Assembly: GCA_029379385.1 (NCBI GenBank)
Contig: CM055613.1
Span: 25,269,652 to 25,333,651 of the forward strand
Reading direction: 5' to 3'
Length of the DNA: 64,000 bases
From: Quillaja saponaria
Lineage: Eukaryota; Streptophyta; Magnoliopsida; Fabales; Quillajaceae
Below the pieces are notes generated by a model. The model did not search any database. It saw only the letters and a list, made by a program, of their open reading frames with translations, and was not told the origin of the DNA. Both the position numbers and the translations under genes were made by a program. Positions 37,431 to 48,061 of this stretch are shown piece by piece. Each line of letters opens with the position of its first letter. The first letter of the stretch is position 1.

Positions 37431-37903
37431 TTGTATTTTGCATAAGGTAACCAGAATTTCTTCTCAAGTTCCTCCTTCTTAGACTTTGCAAATCTGTTAG
37501 GAAAAGGTAGAAGAGGACCATTAGTAAAAATAGGAACCTTAGAATTTACCTTAGGTGCCAACACACTTTCAATAAAACTAGTGCCTTCATCTTTCTCAAG
37601 AGCTGAATTCTCTTTTTCTTTTGTTGTTTTTAATGCTTCCTCAAGTTATTTCCCACTCCTCAAAGTCATGACACTTGCATTCTCTTTTGGGTTTATCACA
37701 GTCTGAGATGGAAGCTTCCCAAATCCTTGTATTTACATTCTTCCTACAATATTGGCTAATTGGCTTACTTGTGTCTCTAAATTCTTGATTGTTGTCCTAG
37801 TTTCCTATTGGAATTACAAAGTGTTAGTAGTCAAATATCTAACCATGTCCTCAAGAGACATACTTTGGTTTTGAGAGGCTTGTTGTCTAGCTTGGAAAGG
37901 TGG

Positions 37904-38155
37904 TTAAGCTTGATAAAATCTCAGTTGTTGATTCGAAGGTGCGTTATCAATAGCTAGATTTCCATAGCTAAGGTTTGAATGATTTCTCCAACCTAGATTA
38001 CAGGTATTGAAGTATGGATCATATTTGTGTTGTGGCTTACCCGGAAATCCACCCATGGCATTAACTTGCTTCATTGTTTCCTCTTGAAGTGTAGGGCACA
38101 TGTCAGTTGGATGTTCTACAACTGAACAACTTCCATAAGCCTTGGCTTGTTCCAA
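37904..38155 (-). pseudogene. Athila-type gag C-terminal segment
   Basis: An 83-codon minus-strand frame with EHPTDMCPTLQEE, NAMGGFPGKPQHKYDPY and NLGWRNHSNLSYGN. This Met/Cys and Gly-Phe-Pro-Gly pattern is diagnostic for Athila-lineage gag downstream of the capsid domain. It is in a different frame from the upstream gag segment, so the gene is frameshifted. Confidence 0.8.
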
Positions 38156-38421
38156 GTTCCTACAGCCATTTGACGTACAAGAGAGATTAGATTAGTAATT
38201 TGTTGTTCCAAAGAAGATGTACTTATCTCGCGATCTTTTTATGGTAGGGGCTCATATCGAGTGCTAAATTGTTGAGAATTTGTAGCCATGTTGGAAATTA
38301 AATTTTTAGTAGCCTTCGATGTCTTGTCCAACAATGCTCCTCCACTTGCCACATCAATCATGCTCCTCTTTGTTGGGAGGAGTCCTTCATAGAAGTATTG
38401 GACCAATAGCTAGTCACTAAT

Positions 38422-38928
38422 TTAATGATAGCGGGTAGTTTGCACATAGTTTTTTAAAACGCTTCTAATACTCATACAATGATTCTCCATTATATTGCCG
38501 ATTCCACAAATTTCTTTTCTAATGTTGGTAGCTCGCCAGGTGATGAAATACTTCTCCAAAAATAACTTTTTTAGTGTAGTCCATATGACTATGGTTCTTG
38601 ATGGTAAGTAGTAGAGCCAATCCTTAGCTGTGTCCACCAAAGAGAATGGAAAAGCTCTAAGCTTCATTTGATCTTTGGAAATCCTGGTAGGTTTCATGCT
38701 TGAACAAACCACATGAAACTCCTTTAAGTGTTTATAAGGATCTTTCCCTACAAGACCACGAAAAGTTGGCAAAAGATGGATTATACCATATTTCAATTCA
38801 AAAGCAACATCTAAAGTAAGATATTCAATGCAAAGTGGTTGTTGGTTTAGATTAGGAGATGCCAACTCCTTCAAATTTTGGTTTGCATTGTTAGCCATAC
38901 TTTCAGATGTTAATGAATTAGATGACAA
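38422..38928 (-). pseudogene. Athila-type gag N-terminal (capsid) segment
   Basis: The longest open stretch in this element, 168 codons. It covers the Retrotrans_gag capsid fold: LLPTFRGLVGKDPYKHLKEF, then AFPFSLVDTAKDWLYYLP, then LKKLFLEKYF. It starts at an ATG shortly after the CAAAAAAA array that follows the primer-binding site. It ends in a premature stop, after which gag resumes in another frame. In an intact element gag forms the virus-like particle. Confidence 0.8.
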
Positions 38929-39012
38929 TACCGTTTGTTAGTGAGCTCCAATGAACCTTCTTATTTGCTGGAGTCTAACAGCAGAACCTTCACTTGTCAT
39001 ACAAACTAGTAA

Positions 39013-39177
39013 AACAAAAAAACAAAAAAACAAAAAAACAAAAAAACAAAAAAACAAAAAAAAAAAAACAAAAAAACAAAAAAACAAAAAAACAAAAAAA
39101 CAAAAAAACAAAAAAACAAAAAAACAAAAAAACAAAAAAACAAAAAAAAACAAAAAAAACCAAAAAAAAAAAAAAAA
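39013..39177. repeat. (CAAAAAAA)n microsatellite in the leader of the Athila-type element
   Basis: About 17 mostly perfect 8-bp units CAAAAAAA, with one A-rich interruption near 39055-39070 and a decayed right end. It lies between the primer-binding site and gag. It creates long but meaningless Lys/Gln/Asn/Thr or Phe/Leu/Val frames. Confidence 0.9.
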
Positions 39178-39214
39178 CCTTATATTAAGTTGATAAATTA
39201 ATTAAAATATCAAC

Positions 39215-39232
39215 TCCCTCACAACAGCACCA
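39215..39232 (-). other. Primer-binding site of the Athila-type element
   Basis: On the minus strand TGGTGCTGTTGTGAGGGA follows the 5' LTR after six bases. It corresponds, with CpG-type transitions, to the Asp-tRNA-type primer-binding site of Athila elements. Confidence 0.75.
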
Positions 39233-39238
39233 AAATTT

Positions 39239-40805
39239 TGATACCTGTCAAAAGCACCAATTAATTTCTCTAGTTTAACATAGCTTTATAGTCAGGGTAA
39301 GTAAAGGTCGATCTCATGAAGAGCTAAATTTAACCAATTTGTATAAAATATAAATTCTAATGACAATAAAATAAAGAGAGGATTTTTTATGTTTTGAGAT
39401 CGAATGTTAACTGAGAGTAAAATTAAATAACTGACAAGTAATAGAGAAAACTTCTGATAAGTAAGGAGTTATCCATCATAGGGATTTGATATTGATCATT
39501 GATCACAATTGTTCAATTATTCATTCAAATATTCAATCTAGAATATCAACAAGCTCTAATATTCTGAATCTTTCCTTAGGTTCGTTGTTAATCAAAATAA
39601 GCTCTTTGATTAATCTCTTGTTATTAAATAACCTTAAATACGTTCTTAAGATTTAATTTAATAACAGCTCTAAGAAATAGAAAGATAGCTGAAGCTAAGC
39701 AACAAACATACAGGCTCGGTTCATTTAACTTAATCTATGTTCTTCACAACAATTATAATCTGCTATTTACTACATATGCTAGAATCATTAAGCAATTACT
39801 GACTTGATTATTCTAAAGTAGGAATCAATAATATAATCTAATCAATTAGTTGCGCACCTAATTAACAGATCATAAAACTATAATAAATATAATAGAAGAA
39901 CGTAAGATACTTGAATTGAATAATTAAATTAAAATAAAGAACAAATTAGATGTTACAACGCAATCCCATGACTTCAATACTCATCTCCTCAGAAAAGAAG
40001 ATTTAGCAACTAATAAATGCGAAAACTTTAAATAAACTCTAAAAGTGTTTGCTGACTCTAGAAAAATTGATATCTAAAACTTTCCTAAGCTAAGAGTATT
40101 TATAGGCTAATTAGAAGAGATAAAAACTCTACAATTCTAATCTAACCTGAAGTTCTTATTGGATTAGGGTCTTGGTACTGAACTCTTCCCTGGATTAGAA
40201 TTCCTAACTTGCCCTCAAAATAGGTTCAAATACAAGATGTGCCTATCATCCTCATACTAATTTGATTAGGAAGTTCAAATAAGAACAAAATGACGTTGTG
40301 GCACCTTGCTCTCTATCTTCCAGTGAAGTCATCTTCCATTTAGTGCCGTGGCTTCCATCTTTGAGCATTGTGGCTCAACTCCCACTGCGTTCAAACCTTT
40401 AAAATTGGGGACAAGTGCGTCATGGCTTCAAATTTGCCACACTGTGGCCCGATTCTCTCTGACATTATTATGTAAAAACCATGGAATATGGCACTGCAGC
40501 TCTTGAAATGGGACGATGTGGCCATGTGCTCTCTAACTTGGGCCTATTTTCTTCTTCTCAGGCACTGCAACGCCATGTTATGCATGCTGTGGCACCACTT
40601 TATTGACTCCTACTTCAATTTGAAGAAGGACAACATCCTTCTAACTCTTTCTATGCTAATTATACTCTATTTATCCAACTAACGTTCCGTAATCAGATTT
40701 AACACCTGAAATCATAAAATGAACACTTTAAGTTAATTAGCACAAAATCATACTCAAAACAACACTAGAAATCAATGAGATTTAAGATTTATTAAACTCT
40801 TATCA
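39239..40805 (-). repeat. 5' LTR of the Athila-type element
   Basis: It pairs with 30781-32325. On the plus strand it starts TGATACCTGTCAAAAGCACC and ends AAACTCTTATCA; TGATA and TATCA form the short terminal inverted repeat. Confidence 0.85.
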
Positions 40806-40958
40806 TTTTTTCTTCTTTAAGTGCTTCCTCAATATTCCTATATATATCTTCATTTCTTATTTTATTTTTTTTAATCATTAAATTCGTACTCTATTAAAAA
40901 TTGTAATCATAACAATTATGTTCTTAGCAAAAAAAATAAAAATTATAATAATAACTAT

Positions 40959-40974
40959 TATAATAGTAATTAAA
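40959..40974. repeat. Right target-site duplication of RTE LINE copy 2
   Basis: TATAATAGTAATTAAA, identical to 30478-30493. Confidence 0.65.
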
Positions 40975-41535
40975 TCATAAATAATTTTTTTAATTATTTG
41001 TATGCTTATATGAAACGAAAAGCTAATGTTTATTGTTATTGGTGGAGCTATATATTTGTGCCATCATGAAGTTACTAAGTAGATAACATATTAAATTGTA
41101 ATTTAAACTATTTTCAGATCATTATGTTAATATGTTTTTAATCATATTTATGAAGACAATTGCAGTCATTATATTGATGTAGCTAAGAATTAGTTGTATT
41201 TTATTTTGTAACATTTACAATATTATTGTTTTATTTGATGTTTTTAAAGATTAAATATATTTTAAAAAAATTAAAAATAAGAAATTTTATTTGTAAAATA
41301 GTTTGTTTTGTAAGTATCGTTCACGCGCTTGACGTAAAAACTAGTACACAATTGAAATAGTATTTTTGGGCCAATTCAAATAGCATTAATTATGAAACAT
41401 ACACGAGAAAAAGGAAAAATTAGAATTGCTGAATTGGGCTGATTCATAATTCCAATTTGGTACTCCAATTACAAGCTTAATTCGTTGGGCCAAACAGACG
41501 CACCCATATATTTGTTTATGGACCGTATGTAGACA
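40975..41535. other. Upstream intergenic region of the MUSTANG-type gene
   Basis: AT-rich and without a gene. The composition changes near 41330, where GC rises toward the promoter of the downstream gene. Confidence 0.5.
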
Positions 41536-41542
41536 TATATAA
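41536..41542 (+). promoter_or_regulatory. Candidate TATA box of the MUSTANG-type gene
   Basis: TATATAA lies about 160 bp before a good 5'-UTR splice donor (TCTG/GTAACT at 41704/41705). The pyrimidine-rich, CTAGGGTTT-containing sequence that follows is typical of plant 5' UTRs. The transcription start would be near 41570. This is inference from motif and position. Confidence 0.4.
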
Positions 41543-41704
41543 CTTCCTAATTTTCGAGAAGAACCCCTCAGAATTGTTTTACGTTCCACCCATAGCCCCC
41601 ATCTCATATCTTCGCTTCGTTCAATCTTGTTTCCGATAATTCCGAAAAGCCCCAAATCTAGGGTTTCCGTCCACCTGAAAGTCCCTCAACGCTTCTTACT
41701 TCTG

Positions 41705-42815
41705 GTAACTCTCTCTTCTCTTTTTCTACAATTAGGGTTCCGTTTTCTTGCCCCAATTTTTCAATCTTGTTAAGTTTTCATTACAAATCAACCTTAATAA
41801 TAATTTTCTTGCTTTGCTAATTTTTGTGACTATAGGTTGATTATTTTCTGCACAAGATATTTGTTGGGACTTGGGATATATTTTTGTCTTTAGCTTACCT
41901 TAGAAGTTGAATTGCTTGACTTTGCTGAACTGTTTCCTGCTTACATATAAACTTAAGCTACTTTTCTGCCTTGTTTTGTTATTTATCTGGTTTATAGATA
42001 AACCACTTGTTCACAAGTTTAATACTGCAAAATTTTTATTTTTTATTTTTTTTTTAACAATTGTCTACATCTAATTTAGTTCTGCTGCCTGGTAGTTTGA
42101 CTTTGGCACAATCTGTTATTATGTTGTAAGTCAGACAGCTGCATGGTAGGCATGTAGCAAGGAATAGAAATTTCTTGTCCTTTTGAAATCCATTAATCTG
42201 TATATCTACATGTTGGATGGGTTAATTAGGATCTAATGATGTCAAACAAATTCTTGATCTTGTTGCCTTTAATGTGCTAGCTCCTCTCATGATTGGTGTA
42301 AACATTCTCTAGGATTGTGATACCATCAATACCAATGTCTAGTATTACATCTTTTTCTTTTTTGAAGAATCAGTTTTACTTAATCTGTTTACATTGGAAA
42401 TATGGCATTACTGTTTGCTTTCTTTCACTAGGCTCTGGCATTTGATTTCACTATCATATCCGTAAATATGTATTCATTATTTTGGTAGTTTGATGAATCA
42501 ATGTATATTACACCTTTGAAAACAAGAATTGGCATCCATTTGTTGAATGCGTCATGATATGTATTAATGTATATTTTGTTTCGTATGTCTCTTAGAATGA
42601 GCCAGAATATAATCTTGTCAGTTGCTGCAGTTTGATTGGTCTGTTTAGTTTTCCTTATCTCTTGTTTTGATAAAAGAATGAAGTGAACAATTCACAATTA
42701 AATTTTTTATTCTATAATTATAACTGTGCACTTGACTGCTAATCTTTTTGGTTCTTTCGTGTTTCTTTTGCAATAAACAATGAACAACAGCTAGAATTCC
42801 AACACCATTTTGCAG
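41705..42815 (+). other. Probable 5'-UTR intron of the MUSTANG-type gene
   Basis: Donor TCTG/GTAACT at 41704/41705; acceptor TTTTGCAG ending at 42815. The interior is T-rich without coding signal. An alternative acceptor is at 42790 (CAACAG). A leader intron of about 1.1 kb is common in plant housekeeping-type genes. Confidence 0.45.
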
Positions 42816-42816
42816 A

Positions 42817-42930
42817 ATGCCTTTTAGCGAGAACCTAGCTGATCTTTCACTAGTTGGTAAGCCTTTATAATTATGGTCTAGATCATTATTAGGCAGATGA
42901 TGTATGATTTCAACACATTTTACAGATTAA
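42817..42930 (+). other. Possible upstream ORF spanning a second 5'-UTR intron
   Basis: ATG at 42817 opens 13 codons plus one base up to a donor GTTG/GTAAGC (exon end 42856). The next exon begins at 42926 after TTTTACAG. Spliced, the frame reads MPFSENLADLSLVD and stops 24 bases before the main ATG at 42955. If the intron is retained, it stops six codons after the donor. It could modulate translation of the transposase-derived gene. Confidence 0.35.
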
Positions 42931-42954
42931 TTCAAACTGCTGAAGTTCCCTGAA

Positions 42955-45802
42955 ATGGGAAAGGGGAAGCTCATAGTAATTTGCCAATCCGGTGGTGAAT
43001 TTTTAACAAATGATGATGGATCTATGTCGTATACTGGAGGAGAGGCACATGCAATAGAGATCAATTGTGAAACCGTATTTGATGATCTTAAGTTAAAAAT
43101 TGCTGAGTTGTGCAATTTGGAATATAGAACTTTGTCTATCAAGTATTTTCTTCCTGGAAATAAGCGAACTCTCATCACTTTGGCAAATGACAAGGACCTG
43201 AGGAGGATGTTTGACTTCCATGCTAATTGTGTTACTGCTGATTTCTTCATTTCTGGTACAGAAGGTTTCAACCGCGAAGCTTTGAACAGTAACAGGTTAT
43301 CTTTTTAAACTTTCTTGTTTCCAAAATTGTTTAATGATGTATTCATATTACTGAAAGTCACTTCCCAACCTGTTTTTGTTTCGCGGGAATTTTTTATCAT
43401 TGCATCTAAAAGCTGATCAGGAGTTGCACTGCTTTCTGATGAAATGATGAAAGTGCCTTCTGTATGGTAATATGGAGTGCAATGCTATGGCTAATGTTAA
43501 ACTGGTGCTTTGCACCAATAATGATGTCTTTTACACACATTGAATTAAACCATTCATCATTTGCAGGCCAAGTGAACTAAAAGTAGCTGAATCTGTAATC
43601 CGAAATATTGCCTCCACCCCAAATACTGCATCGAAAGCTGCTAATAAAGAGACCAACCACAGTCCTTTTATGCTAGGAACATCCTCAAACCTTTCTCCTG
43701 TTCACTCTCTTGGTGATGATCAGGGTGCTCATTGTTCCAGTCCAACTGGTTCTATTGCTGTTGCTGCTGATGCAAATTTCAAGAGCCTAATGTTGACCGA
43801 TATGGATTCTACTCCTGCTGATACTGTTAAGAAGCGAAGACGCACTGCATCCTGGACAATCAGTGCAAATGGTCCTAAAATTGTTGCTGTTTCTGAAAAT
43901 GTCGAAGATAAAAGGAAGACAAGGTCACAGAAAAAGAACACCAAAAATCAGAATATTGTCTTGGTTGCTGAAAATGTGGATCATCAACAAAATATTACCC
44001 CATGTAAAGGTGATTCTAACTGTTCCTCTATTGTTGCTTGCTCTAATGATCTCCCACCAGAAAAGCTAGTGGCTTCCTGGAAAGATAGTATCACTGGTGT
44101 AGGTCAGGAATTCAAAGGTGTGTCTGAATTTCGCGATGTATTGCAGAAATATGCCATTGCACATCGTTTCGCATACAAGTTAATAAAGAATGACACTAAT
44201 CGTGCCACTGGCATATGCATAGCTGACGGCTGTCCTTGGAGAATTCATGCATCCTGGGTCCCATCTGCACATTCATTTAAGATAAAAAGTATGTATGAGT
44301 CACATACTTGTGGAGGGGAGTCTTGGAAGTCTGCTCATCCAACAAAGAATTGGTTGGTGAGTATCATAAAGGACAGATTGCGAGATAGTCCACATCATAA
44401 ACCAAAGGACATAGCCAATGCCATCCTTACAGACTTTGGACTTGAGCTGAACTATACACAAGTATGGCGTGGACTTGAGGATGCCAGAGAGCAACTTCAG
44501 GGTTCTTACAGAGAGGCATATAGTCAGTTGCCTGGGTTTTGTAAGAAGATGGTAGAAGCCAATCCTGGCAGTTTTGTCAAGCTTTTTACCTATGATGACA
44601 AAAGATTTCAGCATCTCTTTGTATCCTTTCGTGCTTCGTTAAAGGGATTTGAGACTGGCTGTCGCCCCCTTCTATTCCTTGATTCTACATCTTTAAAATC
44701 AAAATATCAAGAGGATTTGTTAACAGCTACTGCATTAGATGGGGATGACTCTGCGTTTCCTGTTGCATTTGCTATAGTAGATAATGAGAATGATGATAAC
44801 TGGCGTTGGTTTCTGGAGCAGTTGAGTCATGTGGTAGCAACTTCACAACCCTTGACTTTTGTGTCTGATAGAGAGAAGGGATTAAAGAAACCAATTCTAG
44901 AAATATTTGAGAATGCTCACCATGGTTACTCTATATACCACCTCCTAGAAAGCTTCATGAGAAACCTGAAGGGCCCATTCCATGGAGATGGGAAGGCTTC
45001 TTTGCCTGGTAGTTTTATGGCTGCTGCACATGCAGTTCGACTTGATGTTTTTAAAATGTCGCTGGAACAAATCAAACGAGTTTCTTCAGAAGCTCACGAT
45101 TGGGTTGTGCAGATTGAACCTGAGTATTGGACAAATGCGTTGTTTAAAGGTGAGAATTATAATCACATTATGCTAAATGTTGTTGAGTCATACACAAATT
45201 GGATTGACGAAATGCAAGAGTTACCCATAATACAGAAGGCAGAAGGCTTGAGCTCTAAGATTATGGAGTTGATAAACACTCGTCGTATAGATTCAACTAG
45301 GTGGTCTTCAAAACTAACTCCATTAAAGGAGGCAAAACTACAGGAAGAATCTCTCAGTGCACGTGGCCTTAAAGTATTATTCTCGTCTGATACCCTATTT
45401 GAGGTTCATGATGATTCCATTAATGTTGTTAATATTGATAAGCAGGAGTGCAGCTGTCTAGTATGGAAAGCAACTGGGTTGCCTTGCCGCCATGCTATGG
45501 CTGTTTTCAACTGCACCAGTCGGAATGTATATGATTATTGTTCAAGATACTTCACCGTTGATAACTGCCGAGGTATTTATTCAGATTCCATAAACCCTGT
45601 TTCGTCAAGTTTCAACCCCTCCAGTGGTGAAGAAGCTGCAGAGGAGACTGAGACTGAGACTGTACTTCCTCCTTGCACTTCTAAGTTGGCAAAGCAGCAT
45701 AAGAAAAATCAGAAAAAAGCTGATGTCAACAGAAAAACCGTTACTTGTTCTAAGTGCAAAGAAGCTGGGCATAATAAAGTTACATGTAAAGCTACCATAT
45801 AA
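42955..45802 (+). CDS. Domesticated Mutator transposase, MUSTANG-B type (PB1 + MULE + SWIM)
   Basis: Exon 1 is 42955-43295 and exon 2 is 43567-45802. The donor AACAG/GTTATC and acceptor TTTGCAG join in frame to give 858 aa. Residues about 2-103 form a PB1 domain (starts MGKGKLIVICQSGGEF). A basic KKRRR near residue 202 could be a nuclear signal. A MuDR-type N-terminal domain follows (about 285-370, with GCPWRIHASW). In the MULE transposase core the first catalytic Asp is in FLDSTSLKSKY (D486) and the second in VSDREKGLKK (D548). A SWIM zinc finger CSCLVWKATGLPCRHAM spans 742-758, and a CCHC knuckle CSKCKEAGHNKVTC spans 841-854. MUSTANG-B proteins of flowering plants share this PB1-plus-transposase plan; they are host genes affecting growth and flowering, with DNA-binding or regulatory roles proposed. 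No terminal inverted repeats flank it and the frame is intact, supporting domestication. The exact paralogue cannot be assigned. Confidence 0.92.
43296..43566 (+). other. Coding-region intron of the MUSTANG-type gene
   Basis: GTTATC...TTTGCAG, 271 bp, phase 2. It separates the PB1 exon from the transposase exon. Removing it restores one continuous frame from the PB1 start through the zinc knuckle. Confidence 0.85.
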
Positions 45803-47990
45803 GCCTTTTTTACACCCATCCTTCAAGTACTAGTGTATAAATTGCGAGTTAAAATGCTGTTTTTCTTGACTGGTGATTTTGCATATGGACTATGCATTTG
45901 TCTATAACCAATCCTGTGTTGTTTTACATTTTATTTTCTAGCACTTTGTTAGATTACATAGATTGTGAATTTTTTCTTTATATGCATTTTCTTTGAAATT
46001 TAATGTAGTGGTCCATGCAGCTACAGTGCTGATGCGTGCTTAACAATGACATGATAACTGCAAGCTTACAAATGACATAATAACTGCAAAATGACATTTA
46101 GGGCAAATTTGGGATGTAAGAATATTTTTACCAAATTGGATGGAATGGGAATGTGAATGGACTAGAATGTTATGAAGTAGATTATTTTGGTAGAGTTAGT
46201 AAAGAATAGTCATTTTATTTATATATTTGGTATGTAGTTTTAAATATGAAATTATATAAAAATTATGTTAAAATGATATAAATATTTCTAATAAGTAAAG
46301 TAATAAGAATGTAATATTATTTATAAAATTTATATATTTCTTAATTTTTTATTAATTTATTTTAAGTTTTTATACTATTATTTATTAATTATTATTATTA
46401 ATTAAATAATAATAAGTATTACTTATATTTTTTTTTTTTTATATTTTTTTTATTTTTTATTAATATTAATATTTAAATTAAAATTATTTAACTAATTTAT
46501 TTATTTTACATTAATTAATTAATTATAATTATATTATTTACTATGATATACCAAATATTTTTGTCATTTGATTAAATTAAATATACTTATTATTTAACTT
46601 ATTTATTTATATTATGATTATTTTATTGATCTACAATTTTTTCTTCAATTATTTATTTTATGCGATATAAGAATATTTTATTATTAGACTAAATTAAACT
46701 AATTATATAGAAGTAATAATGAGTAATCTCATCTTATAAGTGTTTCAGAATTTTCGTTTATATAAAATAAAATAATCATAATAAAATAAATATTTTAAGA
46801 CTGCATGCACACAAGGAAAAAAATAAAATGGTATAACCTTTATGTAAACTAAACTAACCTAATCAAGCAACTCAAGCCCAAAATCACTTGGGCTCAACTA
46901 GTCAACTAAGCTTATTTTGAACCTCACAGCACTAATCAAGATGCAACCTAAACTCAAGGGCCAAGACCTACTTTATGAGTTGACACTCATTTGGGAACTA
47001 AAATTAATCCGATTCTAAGTATTGTATTTTGTTAATTTCGATATGGAAGTACTTTCCTTTTTCACTTTCATCTCATCACCTTTCTTTTTTTAACATTTAC
47101 AATGTATTTTTTCAACTTAACATCAACAATTGATGTGATTTCAAATAAAATATTTGTGTCACATGTTACAGACAAAATAATTATATTGAAAAACAAGCTT
47201 GGATTAGTAATTAAGTTGAATTATTTGCTTGATGCGATTTACCTTCTTTGTTTTTTTGCTAACAAACCACATTGTCAATATATAATGTTTTTTTTTTTTT
47301 CTACTTACGACTTACGAGATATTAAAATCATAATGTTATAATTTATTTGTAGAATATTAATTGTAACTTTATAAAAATAAAAATAAAAGTAAAATTTTAA
47401 TTTTATGTTATTAGAATTAGAAATTTTATGTATTTAGATTTGCGTTAAAAGATCAGGACATGCAAGCCATGGTGGCAACAACCATGACCTAGTTTTACTG
47501 GCCCACTTGTCAATGAGCTTCGACACCCCTGAATCTTGCGATTTTATTTCGTTATTGAAAAAATCACTTTCCTCTAAACCCTGTAACTGAATTTTATTTA
47601 TTTTTGTACCCTGTTATTAATTTTACTTATTTTTTAAAAGACCCACTTGACCACTCAAAACGAGAACGTATGGAGTCTCTGTTTTTAATTGATTGTTGCA
47701 GAACGTATTCCTTTGCCTCAATAATTATAGACAACAAACATTTTAATTATCAACGTAATGTTGAAGAGTTTACATCAACTGGCAGTCTCCTTACACAAAC
47801 ACACCATGACCTGGCTACCTATTGCCTCCGTTCTGCCTAACTAGAAAACAAAAAACAAAGATAAAAGAGGTTACAGCATACAAATACCTCTTCAGCCACA
47901 AGACCTACATACCAATAAAATGCTAACAACCCTTTAACAGCAACATATATCTGTTAGGGATGAAGCTAATGGCCTAATACTCCATCCAAA
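45803..47990. other. Intergenic region between two convergent genes
   Basis: The first few hundred bases are presumably the 3' UTR of the MUSTANG-type gene. About 46140-46800 is extremely AT-rich with TTAATTAATT and ATTATTTATT runs. It could be a decayed MITE beginning near 46095 (GGGCAAATTTGGGATG), but I could not pair termini. A 78-codon plus-strand frame at 47604-47840 has no recognisable motif. The last few hundred bases are probably 3' UTR of the minus-strand RING gene. Confidence 0.5.
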
Positions 47991-48061
47991 CTTTTAATTG
48001 AAGCCACTCATGATTCTTGTAGATAATTAGTATCAAACTGTAAAATGCACCTATAGTATGA

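Larger units (their letters stand above)
30781..40805 (-). mobile_element. Athila-type Ty3 retrotransposon, near full length, defective
   Basis: A 10-kb element on the minus strand with LTRs at 39239-40805 (5') and 30781-32325 (3'). Both LTRs begin TGAT and end ATCA on the plus strand. The primer-binding site is of the Asp-tRNA type used by Athila. Gag, protease, RT, RNase H and integrase remnants follow in the order expected for Ty3 elements, integrase last and without a chromodomain. About 1.4 kb between integrase and 3' LTR holds no recognisable env-like gene. The flanks show no clean 5-bp duplication (ATTTC and TTTTT), but the LINE sequence continues on both sides, which fixes the borders. 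Confidence 0.85.
30494..40958 (-). mobile_element. RTE-type LINE copy 2, short, interrupted by an Athila-type element
   Basis: 30520-30780 aligns with the 3' end of RTE copy 1 (10935-11195): both contain AAATC(A/C)CAAACTAGTT, the CTAACACCTACCAC block and a segment with CC(A/T)ATATTGGATATATCCAAA-like sequence. After the Athila element the match resumes at 40806 (CTTC...TCATTTCTTATTTTAT) for about 65-70 bp and then fades. This is a very short, 5'-truncated LINE insertion. No reading frame survives. Confidence 0.7.

Noticed and set aside
38938..39193. Open frames on both strands encoding Phe/Leu/Val or Lys/Gln/Asn/Thr repeats
   Set aside because: They are translations of the (CAAAAAAA)n array; no coding signal beyond the repeat.
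32009..40682. A similar 64-codon frame in both Athila-type LTRs (32009-32203 and 40488-40682)
   Set aside because: The LTRs are copies of one another, the frame is antisense to the element and has no recognised motif. Conservation of the frame is expected without selection.
42927..43271. 114-codon minus-strand frame
   Set aside because: Antisense shadow of the PB1 exon; the plus frame carries the conserved domain.
44300..44614. 104-codon minus-strand frame
   Set aside because: Antisense shadow of the MUSTANG-type coding exon.
46095..46680. Possible MITE in the intergenic AT-rich block
   Set aside because: No paired terminal inverted repeats or target duplication could be found by eye.
47604..47840. 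78-codon plus-strand frame in the intergenic region
   Set aside because: No recognisable motif, no clear promoter or splice context; kept only as a note.
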